NCBI RefSeq assembly: GCF_947494055.1
Contig: NZ_CANLTR010000001.1
Span: 186,001-250,000 of the forward strand
Direction: 5' to 3'
DNA length: 64,000 nt
Origin: an uncultured Jannaschia sp.
GTDB lineage: Bacteria > Pseudomonadota > Alphaproteobacteria > Rhodobacterales > Rhodobacteraceae
Positions 1 through 9,570 of this stretch are shown one piece after another. The notes beneath the pieces are model-generated. The model worked only from the letters and a program-made list of their open reading frames with translations, was not told the origin of the DNA and made no database searches. Within the stretch, counting starts at the first letter, position 1, and each line of letters begins with the position of its first letter. The translations under genes were made by a program, and so were the position numbers.

Positions 1-461
1 GCGGCCCGCGGGACGAGGGCGGCAAGGACCGCCCGCGCGGCAAGCCCTTCGGCAAGCGCCCCCCGCGCGACGGCGACGCGACGCGGGATGCGGGGGATCG
101 CCCGAGGCGCGAGGACCGGCCCCGGCCGGAACGCGCGCGCGAGGATCGCAAGCGCCAGGATCGGCCGCGCGGCCCGAACGCGGACCGTCCCGAGAACGGA
201 AGCGACCGTCCGGCCCGGTCCGGCGGACCGAAGCGGGCGGGCGAGCGTCCGGCCCGGCCCGGCGGCACGTCCGGTTCGCAGCCCGATCGCCGCCCCGGTG
301 CGACCGACGCGCCGAAGGAGACCAAGGCGGAACGGACCGCGCGGCTGCGTTCCGACAGTTCGGTCAGCCTGCGCAAGGGCGGTCAGCGCGGCCGGGGCAT
401 CGCCAAGCCCAAGCGGACCTCCGGCAAGACGCTCACGAACAAGCCCGGCGGGAAGTCCTGA
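1..461 (+). CDS. C-terminal tail of an unidentified gene (partial, 5' end outside window)
   Basis: The open frame enters from the left edge (first full codon at position 3) and stops at TGA 459-461. The visible ~152 residues are low complexity, dominated by Arg, Gly, Pro and Asp (repeats such as DRPR, RPAR, GGPKR), and end in a short basic segment with KPKRTSGKTLTNKPGG. Such basic disordered tails follow the catalytic core in alphaproteobacterial RluB-type pseudouridine synthases and in DEAD-box helicases, so an RNA-binding enzyme is my inference. No catalytic domain lies in the window, so the family cannot be decided. It converges with the septation gene on the other strand. Confidence 0.55.
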   Translation, partial: GPRDEGGKDRPRGKPFGKRPPRDGDATRDAGDRPRREDRPRPERAREDRKRQDRPRGPNADRPENGSDRPARSGGPKRAGERPARPGGTSGSQPDRRPGATDAPKETKAERTARLRSDSSVSLRKGGQRGRGIAKPKRTSGKTLTNKPGGKS

Positions 462-580
462 CACGACGATCGGCCCGTCGTGTCGCGCTTCGCTTTACCC
501 CGAGGGCGTCACCCCCGCTTGCGGCCGGGGCCAGCCTTGCCCCTATCCAGTCCGAAGATCGTGCCCGTCGCCGGTGATCC

Positions 581-1189
581 TCAGCCCTTGTCGTCGAGCC
601 CGTGGGCCTTCATCAGCCGCGCCTGCGCGAAGAAGAAGATGAACATCGCCACCGGCAGGCCGAAGGTCTTGAAGTTCACCCAGGTCTCGGTCGACATCCC
701 GCGCCAGACCAGCTCGTTGGTCACGGCGAGCCCGACGAAGAACCACGCCATCCGACGCGTCAGGATCATCCAGCCCGCATGGTCGAGCGGCAGCGCTTCC
801 GACAGGACCATCGCCAGATAGCTGCGCCCGCGCCAGACGCCGAAGAACAGCACCGCCGCGAAGAGCGCGTAGATCAGCGTGGGCTTCATCTTGAAGAACC
901 GCTCGTCGTTGAGCCAGACCGAGAGCCCGCCGAACACCGTCACGAGGATCGCGGTGACGAGCTGCATCTGGCTCAACCGACCTGTGAGCCACCAGAGCGC
1001 CGCCGTGGAGGCCAGCACCAGCGGCACGAACAGCGCGGTGATGACGATGAACCCCTCATATTCCGTACCCCCGAAGGCGTAGCTCTCGTCCTTGAGGTAG
1101 AGATAGCCCAGGAAGAACAGCACCACCGGGCCGAGCTCCAGCGCGGTCTTCAGCCATCCAGGCACGGCGCGTTCGGGTCTGTCTGGCAT
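581..1189 (-). CDS. ispZ: Septation protein A / inner membrane-spanning protein YciB
   Basis: The 202-residue polytopic membrane protein begins MPDRPERAVPGWLKTALELG and carries the family-typical early segment GPVVLFFLGYLYL, followed by about five hydrophobic helices (an FFGVWRGRSYLAMVLSEALPL region mid-protein and an RMAWFFVGLAVTNELVWR segment). This matches the IspZ/YciB (COG2917) family in length and pattern. In enterobacteria and Shigella the family is linked to septation and envelope integrity, but its biochemical role is unsettled. A GGAGG-like Shine-Dalgarno lies just upstream (about 1197-1201, minus strand). It lies 186 bp downstream of the EamA gene on the same strand and may be co-transcribed with it. 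Confidence 0.88.
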   Translation of the reverse strand: MPDRPERAVPGWLKTALELGPVVLFFLGYLYLKDESYAFGGTEYEGFIVITALFVPLVLASTAALWWLTGRLSQMQLVTAILVTVFGGLSVWLNDERFFKMKPTLIYALFAAVLFFGVWRGRSYLAMVLSEALPLDHAGWMILTRRMAWFFVGLAVTNELVWRGMSTETWVNFKTFGLPVAMFIFFFAQARLMKAHGLDDKG

Positions 1190-1375
1190 GGCGGGCCTCC
1201 TTCGGGTGCGGCGGGGATACGGAATGCGCGCGGCGGGGTCCAGCCTCGGCGGCGGCGGGCTTCACGCGCGCGCGATGCGGGGGGCAGTCGGGTCCGACTG
1301 GAGTGGTGCGCCTGAACGGTGCGTTCGTGCGGCTTGCTGACGGCTGAAGGTGATAAAGGCGCTGTCGGGCGGCCT

Positions 1376-2272
1376 TCACCCGAATTCCACCACCACGGCC
1401 CCGAGGGCGATCAGGGAGATCAGGACCAGCCGGCGAAGGCCGACCGCCTCGCCGAGGAGGAACCAGCCGAGCAGCGCCGCGAAGACGGTGGAGGTCTCGC
1501 GCAGGATCGCCGCCTCGCCCACGTTGTCGAGCCGCGTGGCCATCATGATCGACCCGAAGGAGCCGAGCGCGACCACGCCGCCGAGCGCGCCGAGCCGCAC
1601 CAGAGGCGCCTCCGGCCGCCGCCATTTGCCACGTAGGAGCGCAGTCAGGGGGAAGTCCAGGGACGTCAGCATGAAGAACCACGCGAGGAAGGTGAACGGA
1701 TCGGCCATCGCCCGGATGCCGTACGCGTTCCACGTCGTGTAGACCGCCACCATCAGGCCCGTCACCACGGCGAGCCCGAGCGCCGGCACCAGCGTCGCGC
1801 GCTCGACCGTGACATGGGTCATGTTGTAGGCCGAAAGCCCGAAGAGCCCCACCAGCAGAAGGCCCACGCCCGCCCACTGGATCGCGGTGAAGTGCTCTCC
1901 GAAGATGAGGCCGGCGCCCAGCACGGTAAAGAGCGGCCCGGTCCCGCGCACGACCGGGTAGACCACCGTGTAGGCACCCCGTTCGTAGGTCGCCCCCTGC
2001 AGGAGCTTGTAGGTCGTCTGGATCGCGATCATCCCGGCGAGCACCCACCACAGCTCCGCCGGCGGCCAGGGCACGAGGAACAACGCGACCGGCGCCGCCA
2101 GGCTGAAGATCGCCACGTCCATCACGGTGCGCGAGGTCCAGGGGTCGTAGGTCCCGCCCTTCTGGAGCGCGCCGAACAGCGCGTGCAGGAACGCCGCCGC
2201 CAGCGCGAGGACGAGCGCCACGTCATGGCCGGCCGGCGTGCCCTCGATGGCGTAGATCCAGTCGCGCATCAC
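1376..2272 (-). CDS. EamA-family (DMT superfamily) transporter
   Basis: The 298-residue protein has about ten hydrophobic helices arranged as two EamA repeats. The first half includes LVLALAAAFLHALFGALQKG and the second LTSLDFPLTALL and MMATRLDNVGEAAILRETST. The motif 'P.VRGTGPLFTVLGAG.IFGE' after helix 4 is characteristic of drug/metabolite exporters of the inner membrane. Substrate cannot be told from sequence. The start MMRDWIYAIEG sits 79 bp from the left end of an insertion sequence, so its native upstream region may have been altered by that insertion. A second EamA protein in the window (34852-35688) is only distantly similar. Confidence 0.85.
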   Translation of the reverse strand: MMRDWIYAIEGTPAGHDVALVLALAAAFLHALFGALQKGGTYDPWTSRTVMDVAIFSLAAPVALFLVPWPPAELWWVLAGMIAIQTTYKLLQGATYERGAYTVVYPVVRGTGPLFTVLGAGLIFGEHFTAIQWAGVGLLLVGLFGLSAYNMTHVTVERATLVPALGLAVVTGLMVAVYTTWNAYGIRAMADPFTFLAWFFMLTSLDFPLTALLRGKWRRPEAPLVRLGALGGVVALGSFGSIMMATRLDNVGEAAILRETSTVFAALLGWFLLGEAVGLRRLVLISLIALGAVVVEFG

Positions 2273-2344
2273 CCCGTCCGCGTCTTTCCGGTCGCGCCTC
2301 CTGTCTACGTCCCGGCCGGCCGGGGCAAGAGGCCGCCTGTTGCC

Positions 2345-3893
2345 TCACCCTGAGATGTTACCAAGCGCGGTAACTGGATTTCGGGCCAGCGGCAGGACCA
2401 TGCCTGCGATCGGCAGCGGCGTCAGGGCTTCCATTCCGTGACGGACGATCCTCGCGGCCTGATCGGCCCGCCACGCCTTCACCAGCCGCTGCATGGTGCG
2501 CAGGTGGGAGGCGTTGAACCGGTCAGGATGGCGGTCCTTGAGCCGGGCCAGAACATCGACCGCGGTCATCGCAGGTTGAGCGTCGAGCCATGCCTCGATC
2601 TCAAGGCGATGAGGCTCGAGCATTGATGGGCGCTTCGGAACCGGTTTCACCCGATGATAGGGCCTGCGATGGATCTCCCGGCGTTCGCCGTTCCGCGTCG
2701 CATCGGCGATGGCGGCTGCGAGATCAACCAGAACAGGCGACTCATACGCCGACGGTGCGATCCCCCTCCGATCGACCCGCTTGCCCAGATCAGCCTGCGC
2801 CGCGCGGATCGCTGCCAGGGCGACCACCGGATCGGCGCGATTTAGCAGATCGACGATGCGCGCGATGCTTGCAGCATCTACCCGCCCCGAGGCCAATGCC
2901 CGCCCGGCCGGAGGGACCGGCGGATGCCAGTACTTCGTAACCTTCGCACCGACGCGAACCTTCTTGCGCAGCTTGAAGGAGGGCTGGAACAGGTTGGTCT
3001 GCAAACGCACCGCCGCGTAGAGCTTTGCCAGCGCCGCAGCGGCTGCCATGCCCTCGAACCTGCCGTAGCCGACGATGCGGCGGACGATGGCCCCGTTCTT
3101 TTGCTCTACCCAGGCCTGATCGTTCTTTCGGTAGGCCCGCGAGCGCGTCACCTCTAACTTCTGCGCCCGGCACCAGGCGACGACTGGCTCGTTCATGAAG
3201 GCCCCGTCGTTGTCGAAGTCGACACCTTTCAGAGGGAAGGGAAACAGCGTTTGTGCCGCCCGAAGCGCTTCCAGCACGAGCGCCCCTGACCGAAACACCA
3301 CCGGCACGCATTCGGTCCAGCCCGTGGCGATGTCGGTCAGCACCAGCGTCTGCACGAAGGCACCTGCCGTGCTGACCCCTGAATGCGCGACGAAGTCGAC
3401 CTCGAGGAAACCTGGCTCCGGGTCGCCCCAGTCGGCGAACGTCCGCACCGGCACTGACCGACGCACCGCCGAGCTGAAGCCGGCCCGCTTGCGCCTTCCC
3501 TGTGCGGCCGCAATCGATCGTCGCCGGGCTGATCGCGAGCAGCGCGGCTCGCAGGTCCGCATCGGGCGCGAGCTGCCCATGCCGCTCCAGTGCCGGCAAC
3601 AAAACCGGGATCATTGGCTTCAGACGCTTGGAGCAGACCCGATCCGACGCTTCCCAAAGCAGTGCGGGGGCTTCTTTCACCTCCTGATTATAGCGCGCCT
3701 TCGGCTTGCCCCGCGGACGCTTCTCGGCATCTCCCGACCCGAGGAGCCGGATCGCGTGCTTGCGGTGCAGCCCGGTCAGCGCCACGAACTCGTCGAGGAT
3801 GACGCCCTTCGCCACACGTCCGCTCTCTGCGTATCGGTCCCTGATCGTCGCCGTCACCTCCGCCCGTGCCGCCATGCTGAGCCTCCCCGCCAT
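2345..3893 (-). pseudogene. Transposase with integrase catalytic core, broken by a frameshift near 3500-3530
   Basis: The N-terminal half starts at MAGRLSMAARAEVTAT (ATG 3893) and contains a helix-turn-helix-like region (VALTGLHRKHAIRLL), ending in frame at about ALLAISPATID (around 3510). The C-terminal half continues in another frame from about GRRKRAGFSSAVRRSVPVR and holds the DDE core: EVDFVAHSG (first Asp), GVDFDNDGAFMN (second Asp) and AWVEQKNGAIVRR (Glu). Both halves together would make about 515 residues. Between them the reading frame changes, and a short stretch (RLRPHREGASG) is readable only in the third frame, so at least one and perhaps two indels are present. Programmed frameshifting is not usual for this type, so the copy is probably inactive unless complemented. 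Confidence 0.8.
2351..2368 (+). repeat. Left terminal inverted repeat of the IS
   Basis: TGAGATGTTACCAAGCGC reads inward from the left end. Its core TGTTACC and the final CGC match the right-end repeat. Confidence 0.6.
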
Positions 3894-3953
3894 CGTTCCG
3901 CACCCCACCGACCCACTCAGATCGTGCGTAGCGATCAGGGTGCGGCAACGGCA

Positions 3954-3971
3954 GCGTCGGGTAACGTTTCA
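3954..3971 (-). repeat. Right terminal inverted repeat of the IS
   Basis: Read on the minus strand this is TGAAACGTTACCCGACGC, matching 13 of 18 positions of the left end (TGA, A, GTTACC and CGC shared). It lies 61 bp upstream of the transposase ATG. Confidence 0.6.
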
Positions 3972-3972
3972 T

Positions 3973-4137
3973 GCGAGACAATGCGCCTGTCTCTTCAGCA
4001 TCATCTGCCAAGACCCCACGCGCTTCGACTTCGACCGGCAGACGGAGGTCAACGCAGATCCATTGCGACTGATCGAGGGGGTGACCGCCGGCATGGCGCT
4101 CCTCGCGGCCGGAATCATCTTCGCCTCGGGCGGCTGA
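3973..4137 (+). pseudogene. Possible 3' gene fragment abutting the right end of the IS
   Basis: Directly outside the IS end a plus-strand frame runs to TGA 4135-4137 and encodes DPTRFDFDRQTEVNADPLRL followed by a hydrophobic segment GVTAGMALLAAGIIFASGG. The amino acid composition (an acidic/polar stretch, then a membrane-like helix) looks coding rather than random. It has no plausible start of its own outside the IS except a GTG/ATG close to the end. It could be the 3' remnant of a gene cut by the insertion. I do not recognise the family, and no matching 5' part is evident on the left flank. Confidence 0.25.
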
Positions 4138-4272
4138 ATCGAGCGTCGCTTCGCCGAAAAACGCCCGCCGCGCGGAGGAGCAGGGTTAAAGGTCAGCGCC
4201 TCAACAGGAAACGAATACGAAAGGGCGCGCCGCCGGGTTGAACGGAACGCGCGGCCCTGACCCCGCCGCCGG

Positions 4273-5451
4273 TCAGGCGTCGAGACCGACCAGCGCGGCG
4301 GCGAACTCCTCGGGGTCGAAGGCGTCGAGGTCGTCGATCTGCTCGCCCACCCCGATCGCGTGGATCGGCAGGCCGAACCGGTCGGCGAGCGCGACGAGCA
4401 CCCCGCCCTTCGCCGTCCCGTCGAGCTTGGTCATCACGAGGCCCGAAACCTGCGCGAGCTTCTGGAAGACCTCCACCTGCATCAGCGCGTTCTGCCCGGT
4501 GGTCGCATCGAGCACGAGCAGCGTGTTGTGTGGCGCGCTGTCGTCCTTCTTGCGGATCACGCGAACGATCTTGGAGAGCTCCTCCATCAGGTCGGCGCGG
4601 TTCTGCAACCGACCCGCCGTGTCGATCAGCAGCAGGTCCGCCCCCTCCGCCTCGGCCCGGCCCATCGCGTCGAAGGCGAGCGAGGCGGGGTCGGAGCCCT
4701 CGGGCGCGGTCATCACCGGCACACCGGCGCGGTCGCCCCAGACCTGCAGCTGTTCCACGGCGGCGGCGCGGAACGTATCGCCCGCGGCGATGACGACGGA
4801 TTTGCCGGCCGCGCGGAACTGGGAGGCGAGTTTGCCGATCGTCGTGGTCTTGCCGGACCCGTTGACGCCCACGACGAGCACCACCTGCGGCCGCTTCGGG
4901 AAGAGCGGCATGGGCGTCGCCACCGGCTCCATGATCCGCGCGATCTCGGTCGCCAGAAGCCGCTTGATCTCCTCGGTCGAAAGCCGCCGGCCCATCCGCC
5001 CCTCGGCCAGGTTCGCGGTCACGCGCATCGCCGTGTCGACGCCCATGTCGGCGGCGATCAGCAGCTCCTCGAGCTGCTCCAGCATCTCGTCGTCGAGCAC
5101 GCGGCGCGGCGCGGCGGGCGCGGCGCGGCCCATGAGGCGGTCGAGCAGGCCGCGACGGGCCGGCGCCTCGGGGGCAGGCTCGGCCTCCGGTCGGGACGTT
5201 GCCGGCGGAACCGGCGCGCCGGGAGACGGGATCGGTGCGATGTCGAGCGGCGGCGCGACGGGGACCGGCCGCGGCGCGGGCGCGGGCTCGGCGGGCGCGG
5301 GACCGGGTGCGCGCGCGTCCTCGACCTCGGCCGCCGCGCCGGGATCGGGCGCGTCCTCCGCGGCCCCCTCCTCGACGATGGCGTCGAGACCCTGCTCGAG
5401 CTTGGACGACGACCGCGTGAGACGGTCCTTGAGCTTGCTGAAGAACGACAT
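4273..5451 (-). CDS. ftsY: Signal recognition particle receptor FtsY
   Basis: The protein has 392 residues. The first ~110 form the acidic, Pro/Ala-rich A domain typical of FtsY, followed by the helical N domain and the GTPase G domain. Visible motifs: P-loop GVNGSGKTTT (about residue 194), DTAGRLQNR (about 275) and TKLDGTAKGG (about 339), with the closing DDLDAFDPEEFAAALVG. FtsY docks ribosome-SRP complexes at the membrane and hydrolyses GTP with Ffh to deliver nascent membrane proteins to SecYEG. The start MSFFSKLKDRLTRSS is the usual alphaproteobacterial N-terminus. It is transcribed away from a long upstream spacer. Confidence 0.97.
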   Translation of the reverse strand: MSFFSKLKDRLTRSSSKLEQGLDAIVEEGAAEDAPDPGAAAEVEDARAPGPAPAEPAPAPRPVPVAPPLDIAPIPSPGAPVPPATSRPEAEPAPEAPARRGLLDRLMGRAAPAAPRRVLDDEMLEQLEELLIAADMGVDTAMRVTANLAEGRMGRRLSTEEIKRLLATEIARIMEPVATPMPLFPKRPQVVLVVGVNGSGKTTTIGKLASQFRAAGKSVVIAAGDTFRAAAVEQLQVWGDRAGVPVMTAPEGSDPASLAFDAMGRAEAEGADLLLIDTAGRLQNRADLMEELSKIVRVIRKKDDSAPHNTLLVLDATTGQNALMQVEVFQKLAQVSGLVMTKLDGTAKGGVLVALADRFGLPIHAIGVGEQIDDLDAFDPEEFAAALVGLDA

Positions 5452-6121
5452 GCCGCCCCCTTTCGCTCTTCACCTAATATGCCCGGCCGCGCGGCGAAAG
5501 GCCGGGCGACAGGGCGTTGCGGGCGGCCCGCGTTCGACGTTGGTATGCGACACCGGCGGCGCCCAAGATCGCGATTCTCGATTCGGAAGCGACCGATTCG
5601 GCGGCCACGATCGCGAACGACCGGTTAACAGCCCCCCCGGCGTACGCTGCTTATCTCAATGATTTCCGCGTTTACCGAGAATAAACCAGTCGATGGTAGA
5701 GATGTTAGGGACTTGTTAACCATTGGGGCTCAAATTAGGCGAAGTGGACCCAGGCCCGTGCGCCAAGGTTTGCTCCGTGCAGTGCTCCCGCTGCCGACCT
5801 TTCTCCCTCGGGGTCAGGCGGCGGGACACGCAAAGACCCCACCCCTTCCCCATCCGGACACCGGCCCCACCGGTGATCCGGAGCGGGGATCGGGCCGTCG
5901 ATTGTCCAGCGCGTGTTCCATGCCATGAACTTCGGGATCGGTCTCCACCCCGCGCGGCGACCCCCTCGCGGTAATGCCTCGATCGTAAACGGAACGCGCT
6001 CGACGCCGCCACGCCGGGCGGACACGGCCCGGGCGTGGCCGGGCCGGTTACCATGTCGCGGCGTTCGGGATGGACAGTCCGGATGGAACCGGAAAGACTC
6101 GGCCCCGGAAGGAAACCCGTC
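5452..6121. other. Long intergenic region upstream of ftsY and of a secreted-protein gene
   Basis: About 670 bp without a convincing gene. The part next to ftsY (5580-5750) is less GC-rich and should hold the ftsY promoter. It contains a CtrA-like motif at 5705-5719. The remainder is GC-rich with no family-like translation on either strand; the frames that are open there give Arg/Pro-rich shadow peptides. Confidence 0.5.
5705..5719 (+). promoter_or_regulatory. CtrA-like box TTAG-N7-TTAA
   Basis: TTAG GGACTTG TTAA followed by CCAT agrees with the alphaproteobacterial CtrA consensus TTAA-N7-TTAA apart from one base, and the right half reads TTAACCAT. It lies about 255 bp upstream of ftsY and 400 bp upstream of the next plus-strand gene, so the regulated gene is unclear. 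Confidence 0.25.
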
Positions 6122-6532
6122 ATGCGCCCGATCCCCGCCCTCTGCCTCACCCTCCTCTGCGCGGCCGCCACGCCCGCACTGGCCCAGCGGGTCGTCTCCG
6201 CCGACGAGTTCTCGCAGATGGTCACCGGCAAGACGCTGCATTTCGACCGCGACGGGTCGGCCTTCGGGGCGGAACAGTATTTCGAGGACAAGCGCGTGAT
6301 CTGGGCCTTCGAGAACGGCCAGTGCCAGCGCGGCATCTGGTTCGAGAACCGCACGGGCGAGATCTGTTTCGTCTACGATTCGAGCCCGGACCCGCAATGC
6401 TGGTCCTTCCTCGAAGGCGGCGACGGGACGTTCCGCGCGCGGTTGTCCGACGATCCGGCGGCCTCCGACCTTGTGACGCGGGAAATCGGCACCGACCCGC
6501 TCGATTGCCCGCTGCCCGATCTCGGGGTCTGA
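6122..6532 (+). CDS. Secreted/periplasmic conserved hypothetical protein
   Basis: The 136-residue product starts at the ATG at 6122 because a Shine-Dalgarno (GGAAGG, about 6107) precedes it and because a clean signal peptide follows: MRPIPALCLTLLCAAATPALA, with cleavage before QRVVS. The mature part has four cysteines (QCQRGIW, GEICFVY, DPQCWSF, LDCPLP), which would suit two disulphides in the periplasm, and an aromatic-rich beta-type pattern. I recognise the general type (small Rhodobacteraceae exported proteins with a YFEDKRVIWAF-like strand) but no function. It is monocistronic, convergent with xseA, and followed by a strong hairpin. Confidence 0.75.
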   Translation: MRPIPALCLTLLCAAATPALAQRVVSADEFSQMVTGKTLHFDRDGSAFGAEQYFEDKRVIWAFENGQCQRGIWFENRTGEICFVYDSSPDPQCWSFLEGGDGTFRARLSDDPAASDLVTREIGTDPLDCPLPDLGV

Positions 6533-6601
6533 ACGCGCCGCACGGGCCGGAAGGGCTTTGCCCTCGGGCCTTCGACAACGGGGCATCGGACGTTCACGGG
6601 C

Positions 6602-6622
6602 GAAACGCTTGGCGAGCGTTTC
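6602..6622 (+). terminator. Hairpin between convergent genes (hypothetical protein / xseA)
   Basis: A perfect 8-bp stem GAAACGCT / AGCGTTTC with loop TGGCG lies between two convergent genes. The stem carries TTTC/GAAA tracts on each side, so it could terminate both transcripts. Confidence 0.55.
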
Positions 6623-6664
6623 CGGGACGCCCGCTCGCCCACGGATATTCCGGACGCAACGACC

Positions 6665-8221
6665 TCAGAACAGCGAGCCTTGGTCGGGTGGCTTGGGCTT
6701 TGCCTTCCCGCGCGGGGCGGTGCCGGTGACGGCTTCGATCCTGTCGTCGCCCGCGAACTGGATCTGGATCTGCCCGGCCTGCCGCGCTGCGGCGGCATCG
6801 GTCACGATGGACGATCCGGCCCGGACGACCGCGAAGCCCCGCTCCAGCGTGCGCTCGTAGCCCAGCGACAGACGCAGCCGTTCGAGCCCGGCCAGCCGCT
6901 CCTCGGCCCGCGCCGCGATCGCGCGGACGAGCGGGTCCAGTCGGATGGCGGCGTTGTCCACCCGGCAGCCCTCGGCCACGAGACGGCGGCGGAGCGGTTC
7001 GGGCGAGAGGCGGGCGGCCTGCCGCGCCAGATCCTGCGCCGCCCGTGTCCGCGCCCGCGGCAGGGCGGCGTCGAGACGGGCGCCGAGCTGTTCCAGCCGC
7101 CGCCGCTCGGTCGCCGTGCGTGCCGCGAGCGCGCCGGGCGTGATCCGTCCCTCCAGCCGGGACAGCGCAACCCGTGCCCGCGCCGTGCGGCCCCGTAGCG
7201 CCGTCGGCAGGCGGTCGGAGGCAAGGTCCAACCGCTGCCGCGCCCCCGAAAGCAGTGCCTCGCGCCGCGGCAGCGCGCGGGAGAGGTCGCGCCACCGTTG
7301 CCGCCGCGACTCGACCCCCGCGCGGGCGCAGCGCGCCTGCCGCGCCCCCAGATCGGCCACCGCCGCCAGGAGGTCGAGCCGGACCGGCACCGCGATCTCG
7401 GCCGCGGCCGTCGGTGTCGGCGCACGGCGGTCGGCGGCGTGGTCGATCAGCGTCGTGTCGGTCTCGTGGCCCACGGCGGAGATCAGCGGGATCGCGCTTT
7501 CGGCCGCCGCACGGACGACGACCTCCTCGTTGAAGCCCCACAGATCCTCGATCGAGCCGCCGCCCCGCGCGACGATCAGCAGGTCCGGCCGCGGGATCAG
7601 CCCGCCGGGGGCGAGCGCGTTGAAGCCGCGGATCGCCGCCGCCACTTCCGGCGCCGAGGCGCGACCCTGCACCGCGACCGGCCAGATCAGGACGTGGCGC
7701 GGAAACCGCTCCCGCAGGCGGTGCAGGATGTCGCGGATGACCGCCCCCTGCGGCGAGGTCACGACGCCAATCACGTTCGGCAGTCGCGGAAGATCGCGCT
7801 TGCGCGACGCGTCGAACAGCCCCTCCGCCGCCAGCGCCACGCGCCGCTTCTCCAGCATCGCCATCAGCGCGCCGGCGCCCGCCACTTCCATCGCATCGAC
7901 GTTGAGGTTGTACTTCGACTGCGCCCCGAAACCCGAGAGGCGGCCGGTGACGATCACCTCCATCCCCTCCTCGGGCGCGACGGAGAGCTGCGCGATCTGG
8001 CCCTTCCACGTCGTGCAGGCCAGCACGTTCCGGTCGTCCTTGATGTCGTAGTAGAGATGGCCCGAGCGGGCGCGGAAGATGCGCCCGATCTCGCCGCGCA
8101 CGCGGATGCGCCCGAACGCGTCCTCCAGCGTCCGCTTCACCGCGCCCGAGATCTCGGAGACGGTGTACTCGGTTTCGTTGCGTCCGGGCTGCGGCCCGAA
8201 TTCGTCGATCAGATCGTCCAT
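6665..8221 (-). CDS. xseA: Exodeoxyribonuclease VII large subunit
   Basis: The 518-residue protein opens with an OB-fold nucleic-acid-binding domain ([18 protein letters not shown], then [20 protein letters not shown]), followed by the catalytic core with [18 protein letters not shown], the conserved [20 protein letters not shown] and [18 protein letters not shown] long Arg-rich helical C-terminal region and the closing [13 protein letters not shown] / [14 protein letters not shown] complete it. XseA with XseB degrades single-stranded DNA in both directions and functions in mismatch repair and DNA-damage processing. XseB is not in the window. It is divergent from purD across 92 bp. Confidence 0.96.
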   Translation of the reverse strand: MDDLIDEFGPQPGRNETEYTVSEISGAVKRTLEDAFGRIRVRGEIGRIFRARSGHLYYDIKDDRNVLACTTWKGQIAQLSVAPEEGMEVIVTGRLSGFGAQSKYNLNVDAMEVAGAGALMAMLEKRRVALAAEGLFDASRKRDLPRLPNVIGVVTSPQGAVIRDILHRLRERFPRHVLIWPVAVQGRASAPEVAAAIRGFNALAPGGLIPRPDLLIVARGGGSIEDLWGFNEEVVVRAAAESAIPLISAVGHETDTTLIDHAADRRAPTPTAAAEIAVPVRLDLLAAVADLGARQARCARAGVESRRQRWRDLSRALPRREALLSGARQRLDLASDRLPTALRGRTARARVALSRLEGRITPGALAARTATERRRLEQLGARLDAALPRARTRAAQDLARQAARLSPEPLRRRLVAEGCRVDNAAIRLDPLVRAIAARAEERLAGLERLRLSLGYERTLERGFAVVRAGSSIVTDAAAARQAGQIQIQFAGDDRIEAVTGTAPRGKAKPKPPDQGSLF

Positions 8222-8313
8222 GCGCCCTCCTACCGCGTGGCCCCGTGCCGGGCCAGTCTTGTCCGGCCCCGCCCCGCCCCCTAAACCGCGCCCGAGACGA
8301 CAGGAGGCGGCCC

Positions 8314-9570
8314 ATGAACATCCTCATACTCGGCTCCGGCGGGCGCGAGCACGCGCTGGCCTGGGCGGTGCTGCAGAACCCGAAATGCGACCGGCTGGTC
8401 GTGGCGCCGGGCAATGGGGGCATCGCGGAGATCGCGGAATGCGCGGCGCTCGACATCCTCGACGGCGCGGCGGTGGCGGACTGGGCCTGCGAGGAGAGCA
8501 TCGACTTCGTGATCGTCGGACCGGAGGCGCCGCTGGTCGCCGGGGTGGCAGACGCGCTGCGCCAGGCCGGACTTACGGTGCTCGGGCCCTCGGTCGCGGC
8601 GGCGCGGCTCGAGGCGTCGAAGGCCTTCACCAAGGAAATCTGCGCCGCCGTGGGTGCGCCGACCGCGGCCTATGCGCGGTTCGACGATTTCGACGCGGCG
8701 CGGGCCTACCTTGCCGACCATCCCCTGCCGGTCGTGGTGAAGGCCGACGGGCTCGCCGCCGGCAAGGGCGTCACCGTGGCCGAAACACGAGAGACGGCGG
8801 AGGCGGCGCTCGCCGACATCTTCGACGGCGCGCACGGGACGCCGGAGGTGGTGATCGAGGCGTTCCTGACGGGCGAGGAGGCGTCGTTCTTCTGCCTCGT
8901 CGATGGCGCGGACGTGCTGCCCATCGGCACGGCGCAGGACCACAAGCGCGTGGGTGACGGCGATACGGGGCCGAACACCGGCGGCATGGGCGCCTATTCC
9001 CCCGCCCCGGTGATGGATGCCGAGGTGGAGCGGTGCGCGCTGGACGAGATCGTGCGGCCGACCATGGCCGAGATGGCGCGGCGCGGCACGCCGATGCAGG
9101 GCGTCCTCTTCGTCGGGCTGATGATTGCGGAGGGCCGGCCGAGCCTCGTGGAATACAACGTCCGCTTCGGCGATCCAGAATGCCAGTGCTTGATGATGCG
9201 GCTGGGCGGGCAGGCGCTCGACCTGATGCTCGCTTGCGCGGAAGGGCGGCTGGGCGAGGCGCGCGTCCGCTGGGCCGAAGACCACGCGCTCTGCGTCGTG
9301 ATGGCGGCGCAGGGCTATCCCGGCCCCTATGCCAGGGGCGGCGCGATCGGCGGGCTCGACGCGGTGGCGGCCGACGACGGGACGACCGTGTTCCATGCCG
9401 GGACGGCGATGCAGGACGGGCGGCTCGTCGCGGCGGGCGGCCGGGTGCTGGGCGCGACCGCGCGGGGCGAGAACCTGCGAACGGCGCGGGACCGGGCCTA
9501 TCGTGCGGTGGACCGGATCGACTGGGCGGACGGGTTCTACCGCCGGGACATCGGCTGGCGCGCGCTGTGA
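8314..9570 (+). CDS. purD: Phosphoribosylamine-glycine ligase (GARS)
   Basis: This 418-residue ATP-grasp enzyme performs step 2 of de novo purine synthesis (phosphoribosylamine + glycine + ATP to GAR). It begins [19 protein letters not shown] after an AGGAGG Shine-Dalgarno at 8302-8307. Visible signatures: [17 protein letters not shown], the ATP-grasp [24 protein letters not shown], the PurD hallmark [14 protein letters not shown], and the metal-binding [10 protein letters not shown]. Length and order match the family. Its stop codon overlaps the GTG start of the DoxX gene by two bases, implying translational coupling. Confidence 0.97.
   Translation: MNILILGSGGREHALAWAVLQNPKCDRLVVAPGNGGIAEIAECAALDILDGAAVADWACEESIDFVIVGPEAPLVAGVADALRQAGLTVLGPSVAAARLEASKAFTKEICAAVGAPTAAYARFDDFDAARAYLADHPLPVVVKADGLAAGKGVTVAETRETAEAALADIFDGAHGTPEVVIEAFLTGEEASFFCLVDGADVLPIGTAQDHKRVGDGDTGPNTGGMGAYSPAPVMDAEVERCALDEIVRPTMAEMARRGTPMQGVLFVGLMIAEGRPSLVEYNVRFGDPECQCLMMRLGGQALDLMLACAEGRLGEARVRWAEDHALCVVMAAQGYPGPYARGGAIGGLDAVAADDGTTVFHAGTAMQDGRLVAAGGRVLGATARGENLRTARDRAYRAVDRIDWADGFYRRDIGWRAL

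Larger units (their letters stand above)
2351..3971 (-). mobile_element. Insertion sequence with DDE integrase-core transposase (frameshifted copy)
   Basis: One transposase coding region on the minus strand fills the element. The outer ends carry an imperfect inverted repeat: TGAGATGTTACCAAGCGC at 2351-2368 and the inverted counterpart of TGAAACGTTACCCGACGC at 3954-3971, matching at 13 of 18 positions. I found no clear target-site duplication in the flanks. The transposase stop codon (2345-2347) lies just outside the repeat, so the last residues are encoded by flanking DNA or the true end is a few bases further left. The transposase type (helix-turn-helix N-terminus, rve core) suggests the IS481/ISNCY-like grouping, but I cannot name the element. 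Confidence 0.75.

Noticed and set aside
4256..4277. Hairpin CCTGACC...GGTCAGG at the ftsY stop
   Set aside because: Only 7 bp, overlaps the stop codon and has no T tract; too weak to call a terminator.
5659..5928. 89-codon plus-strand frame in the ftsY upstream spacer
   Set aside because: Composition changes midway, no family sequence, no Shine-Dalgarno.
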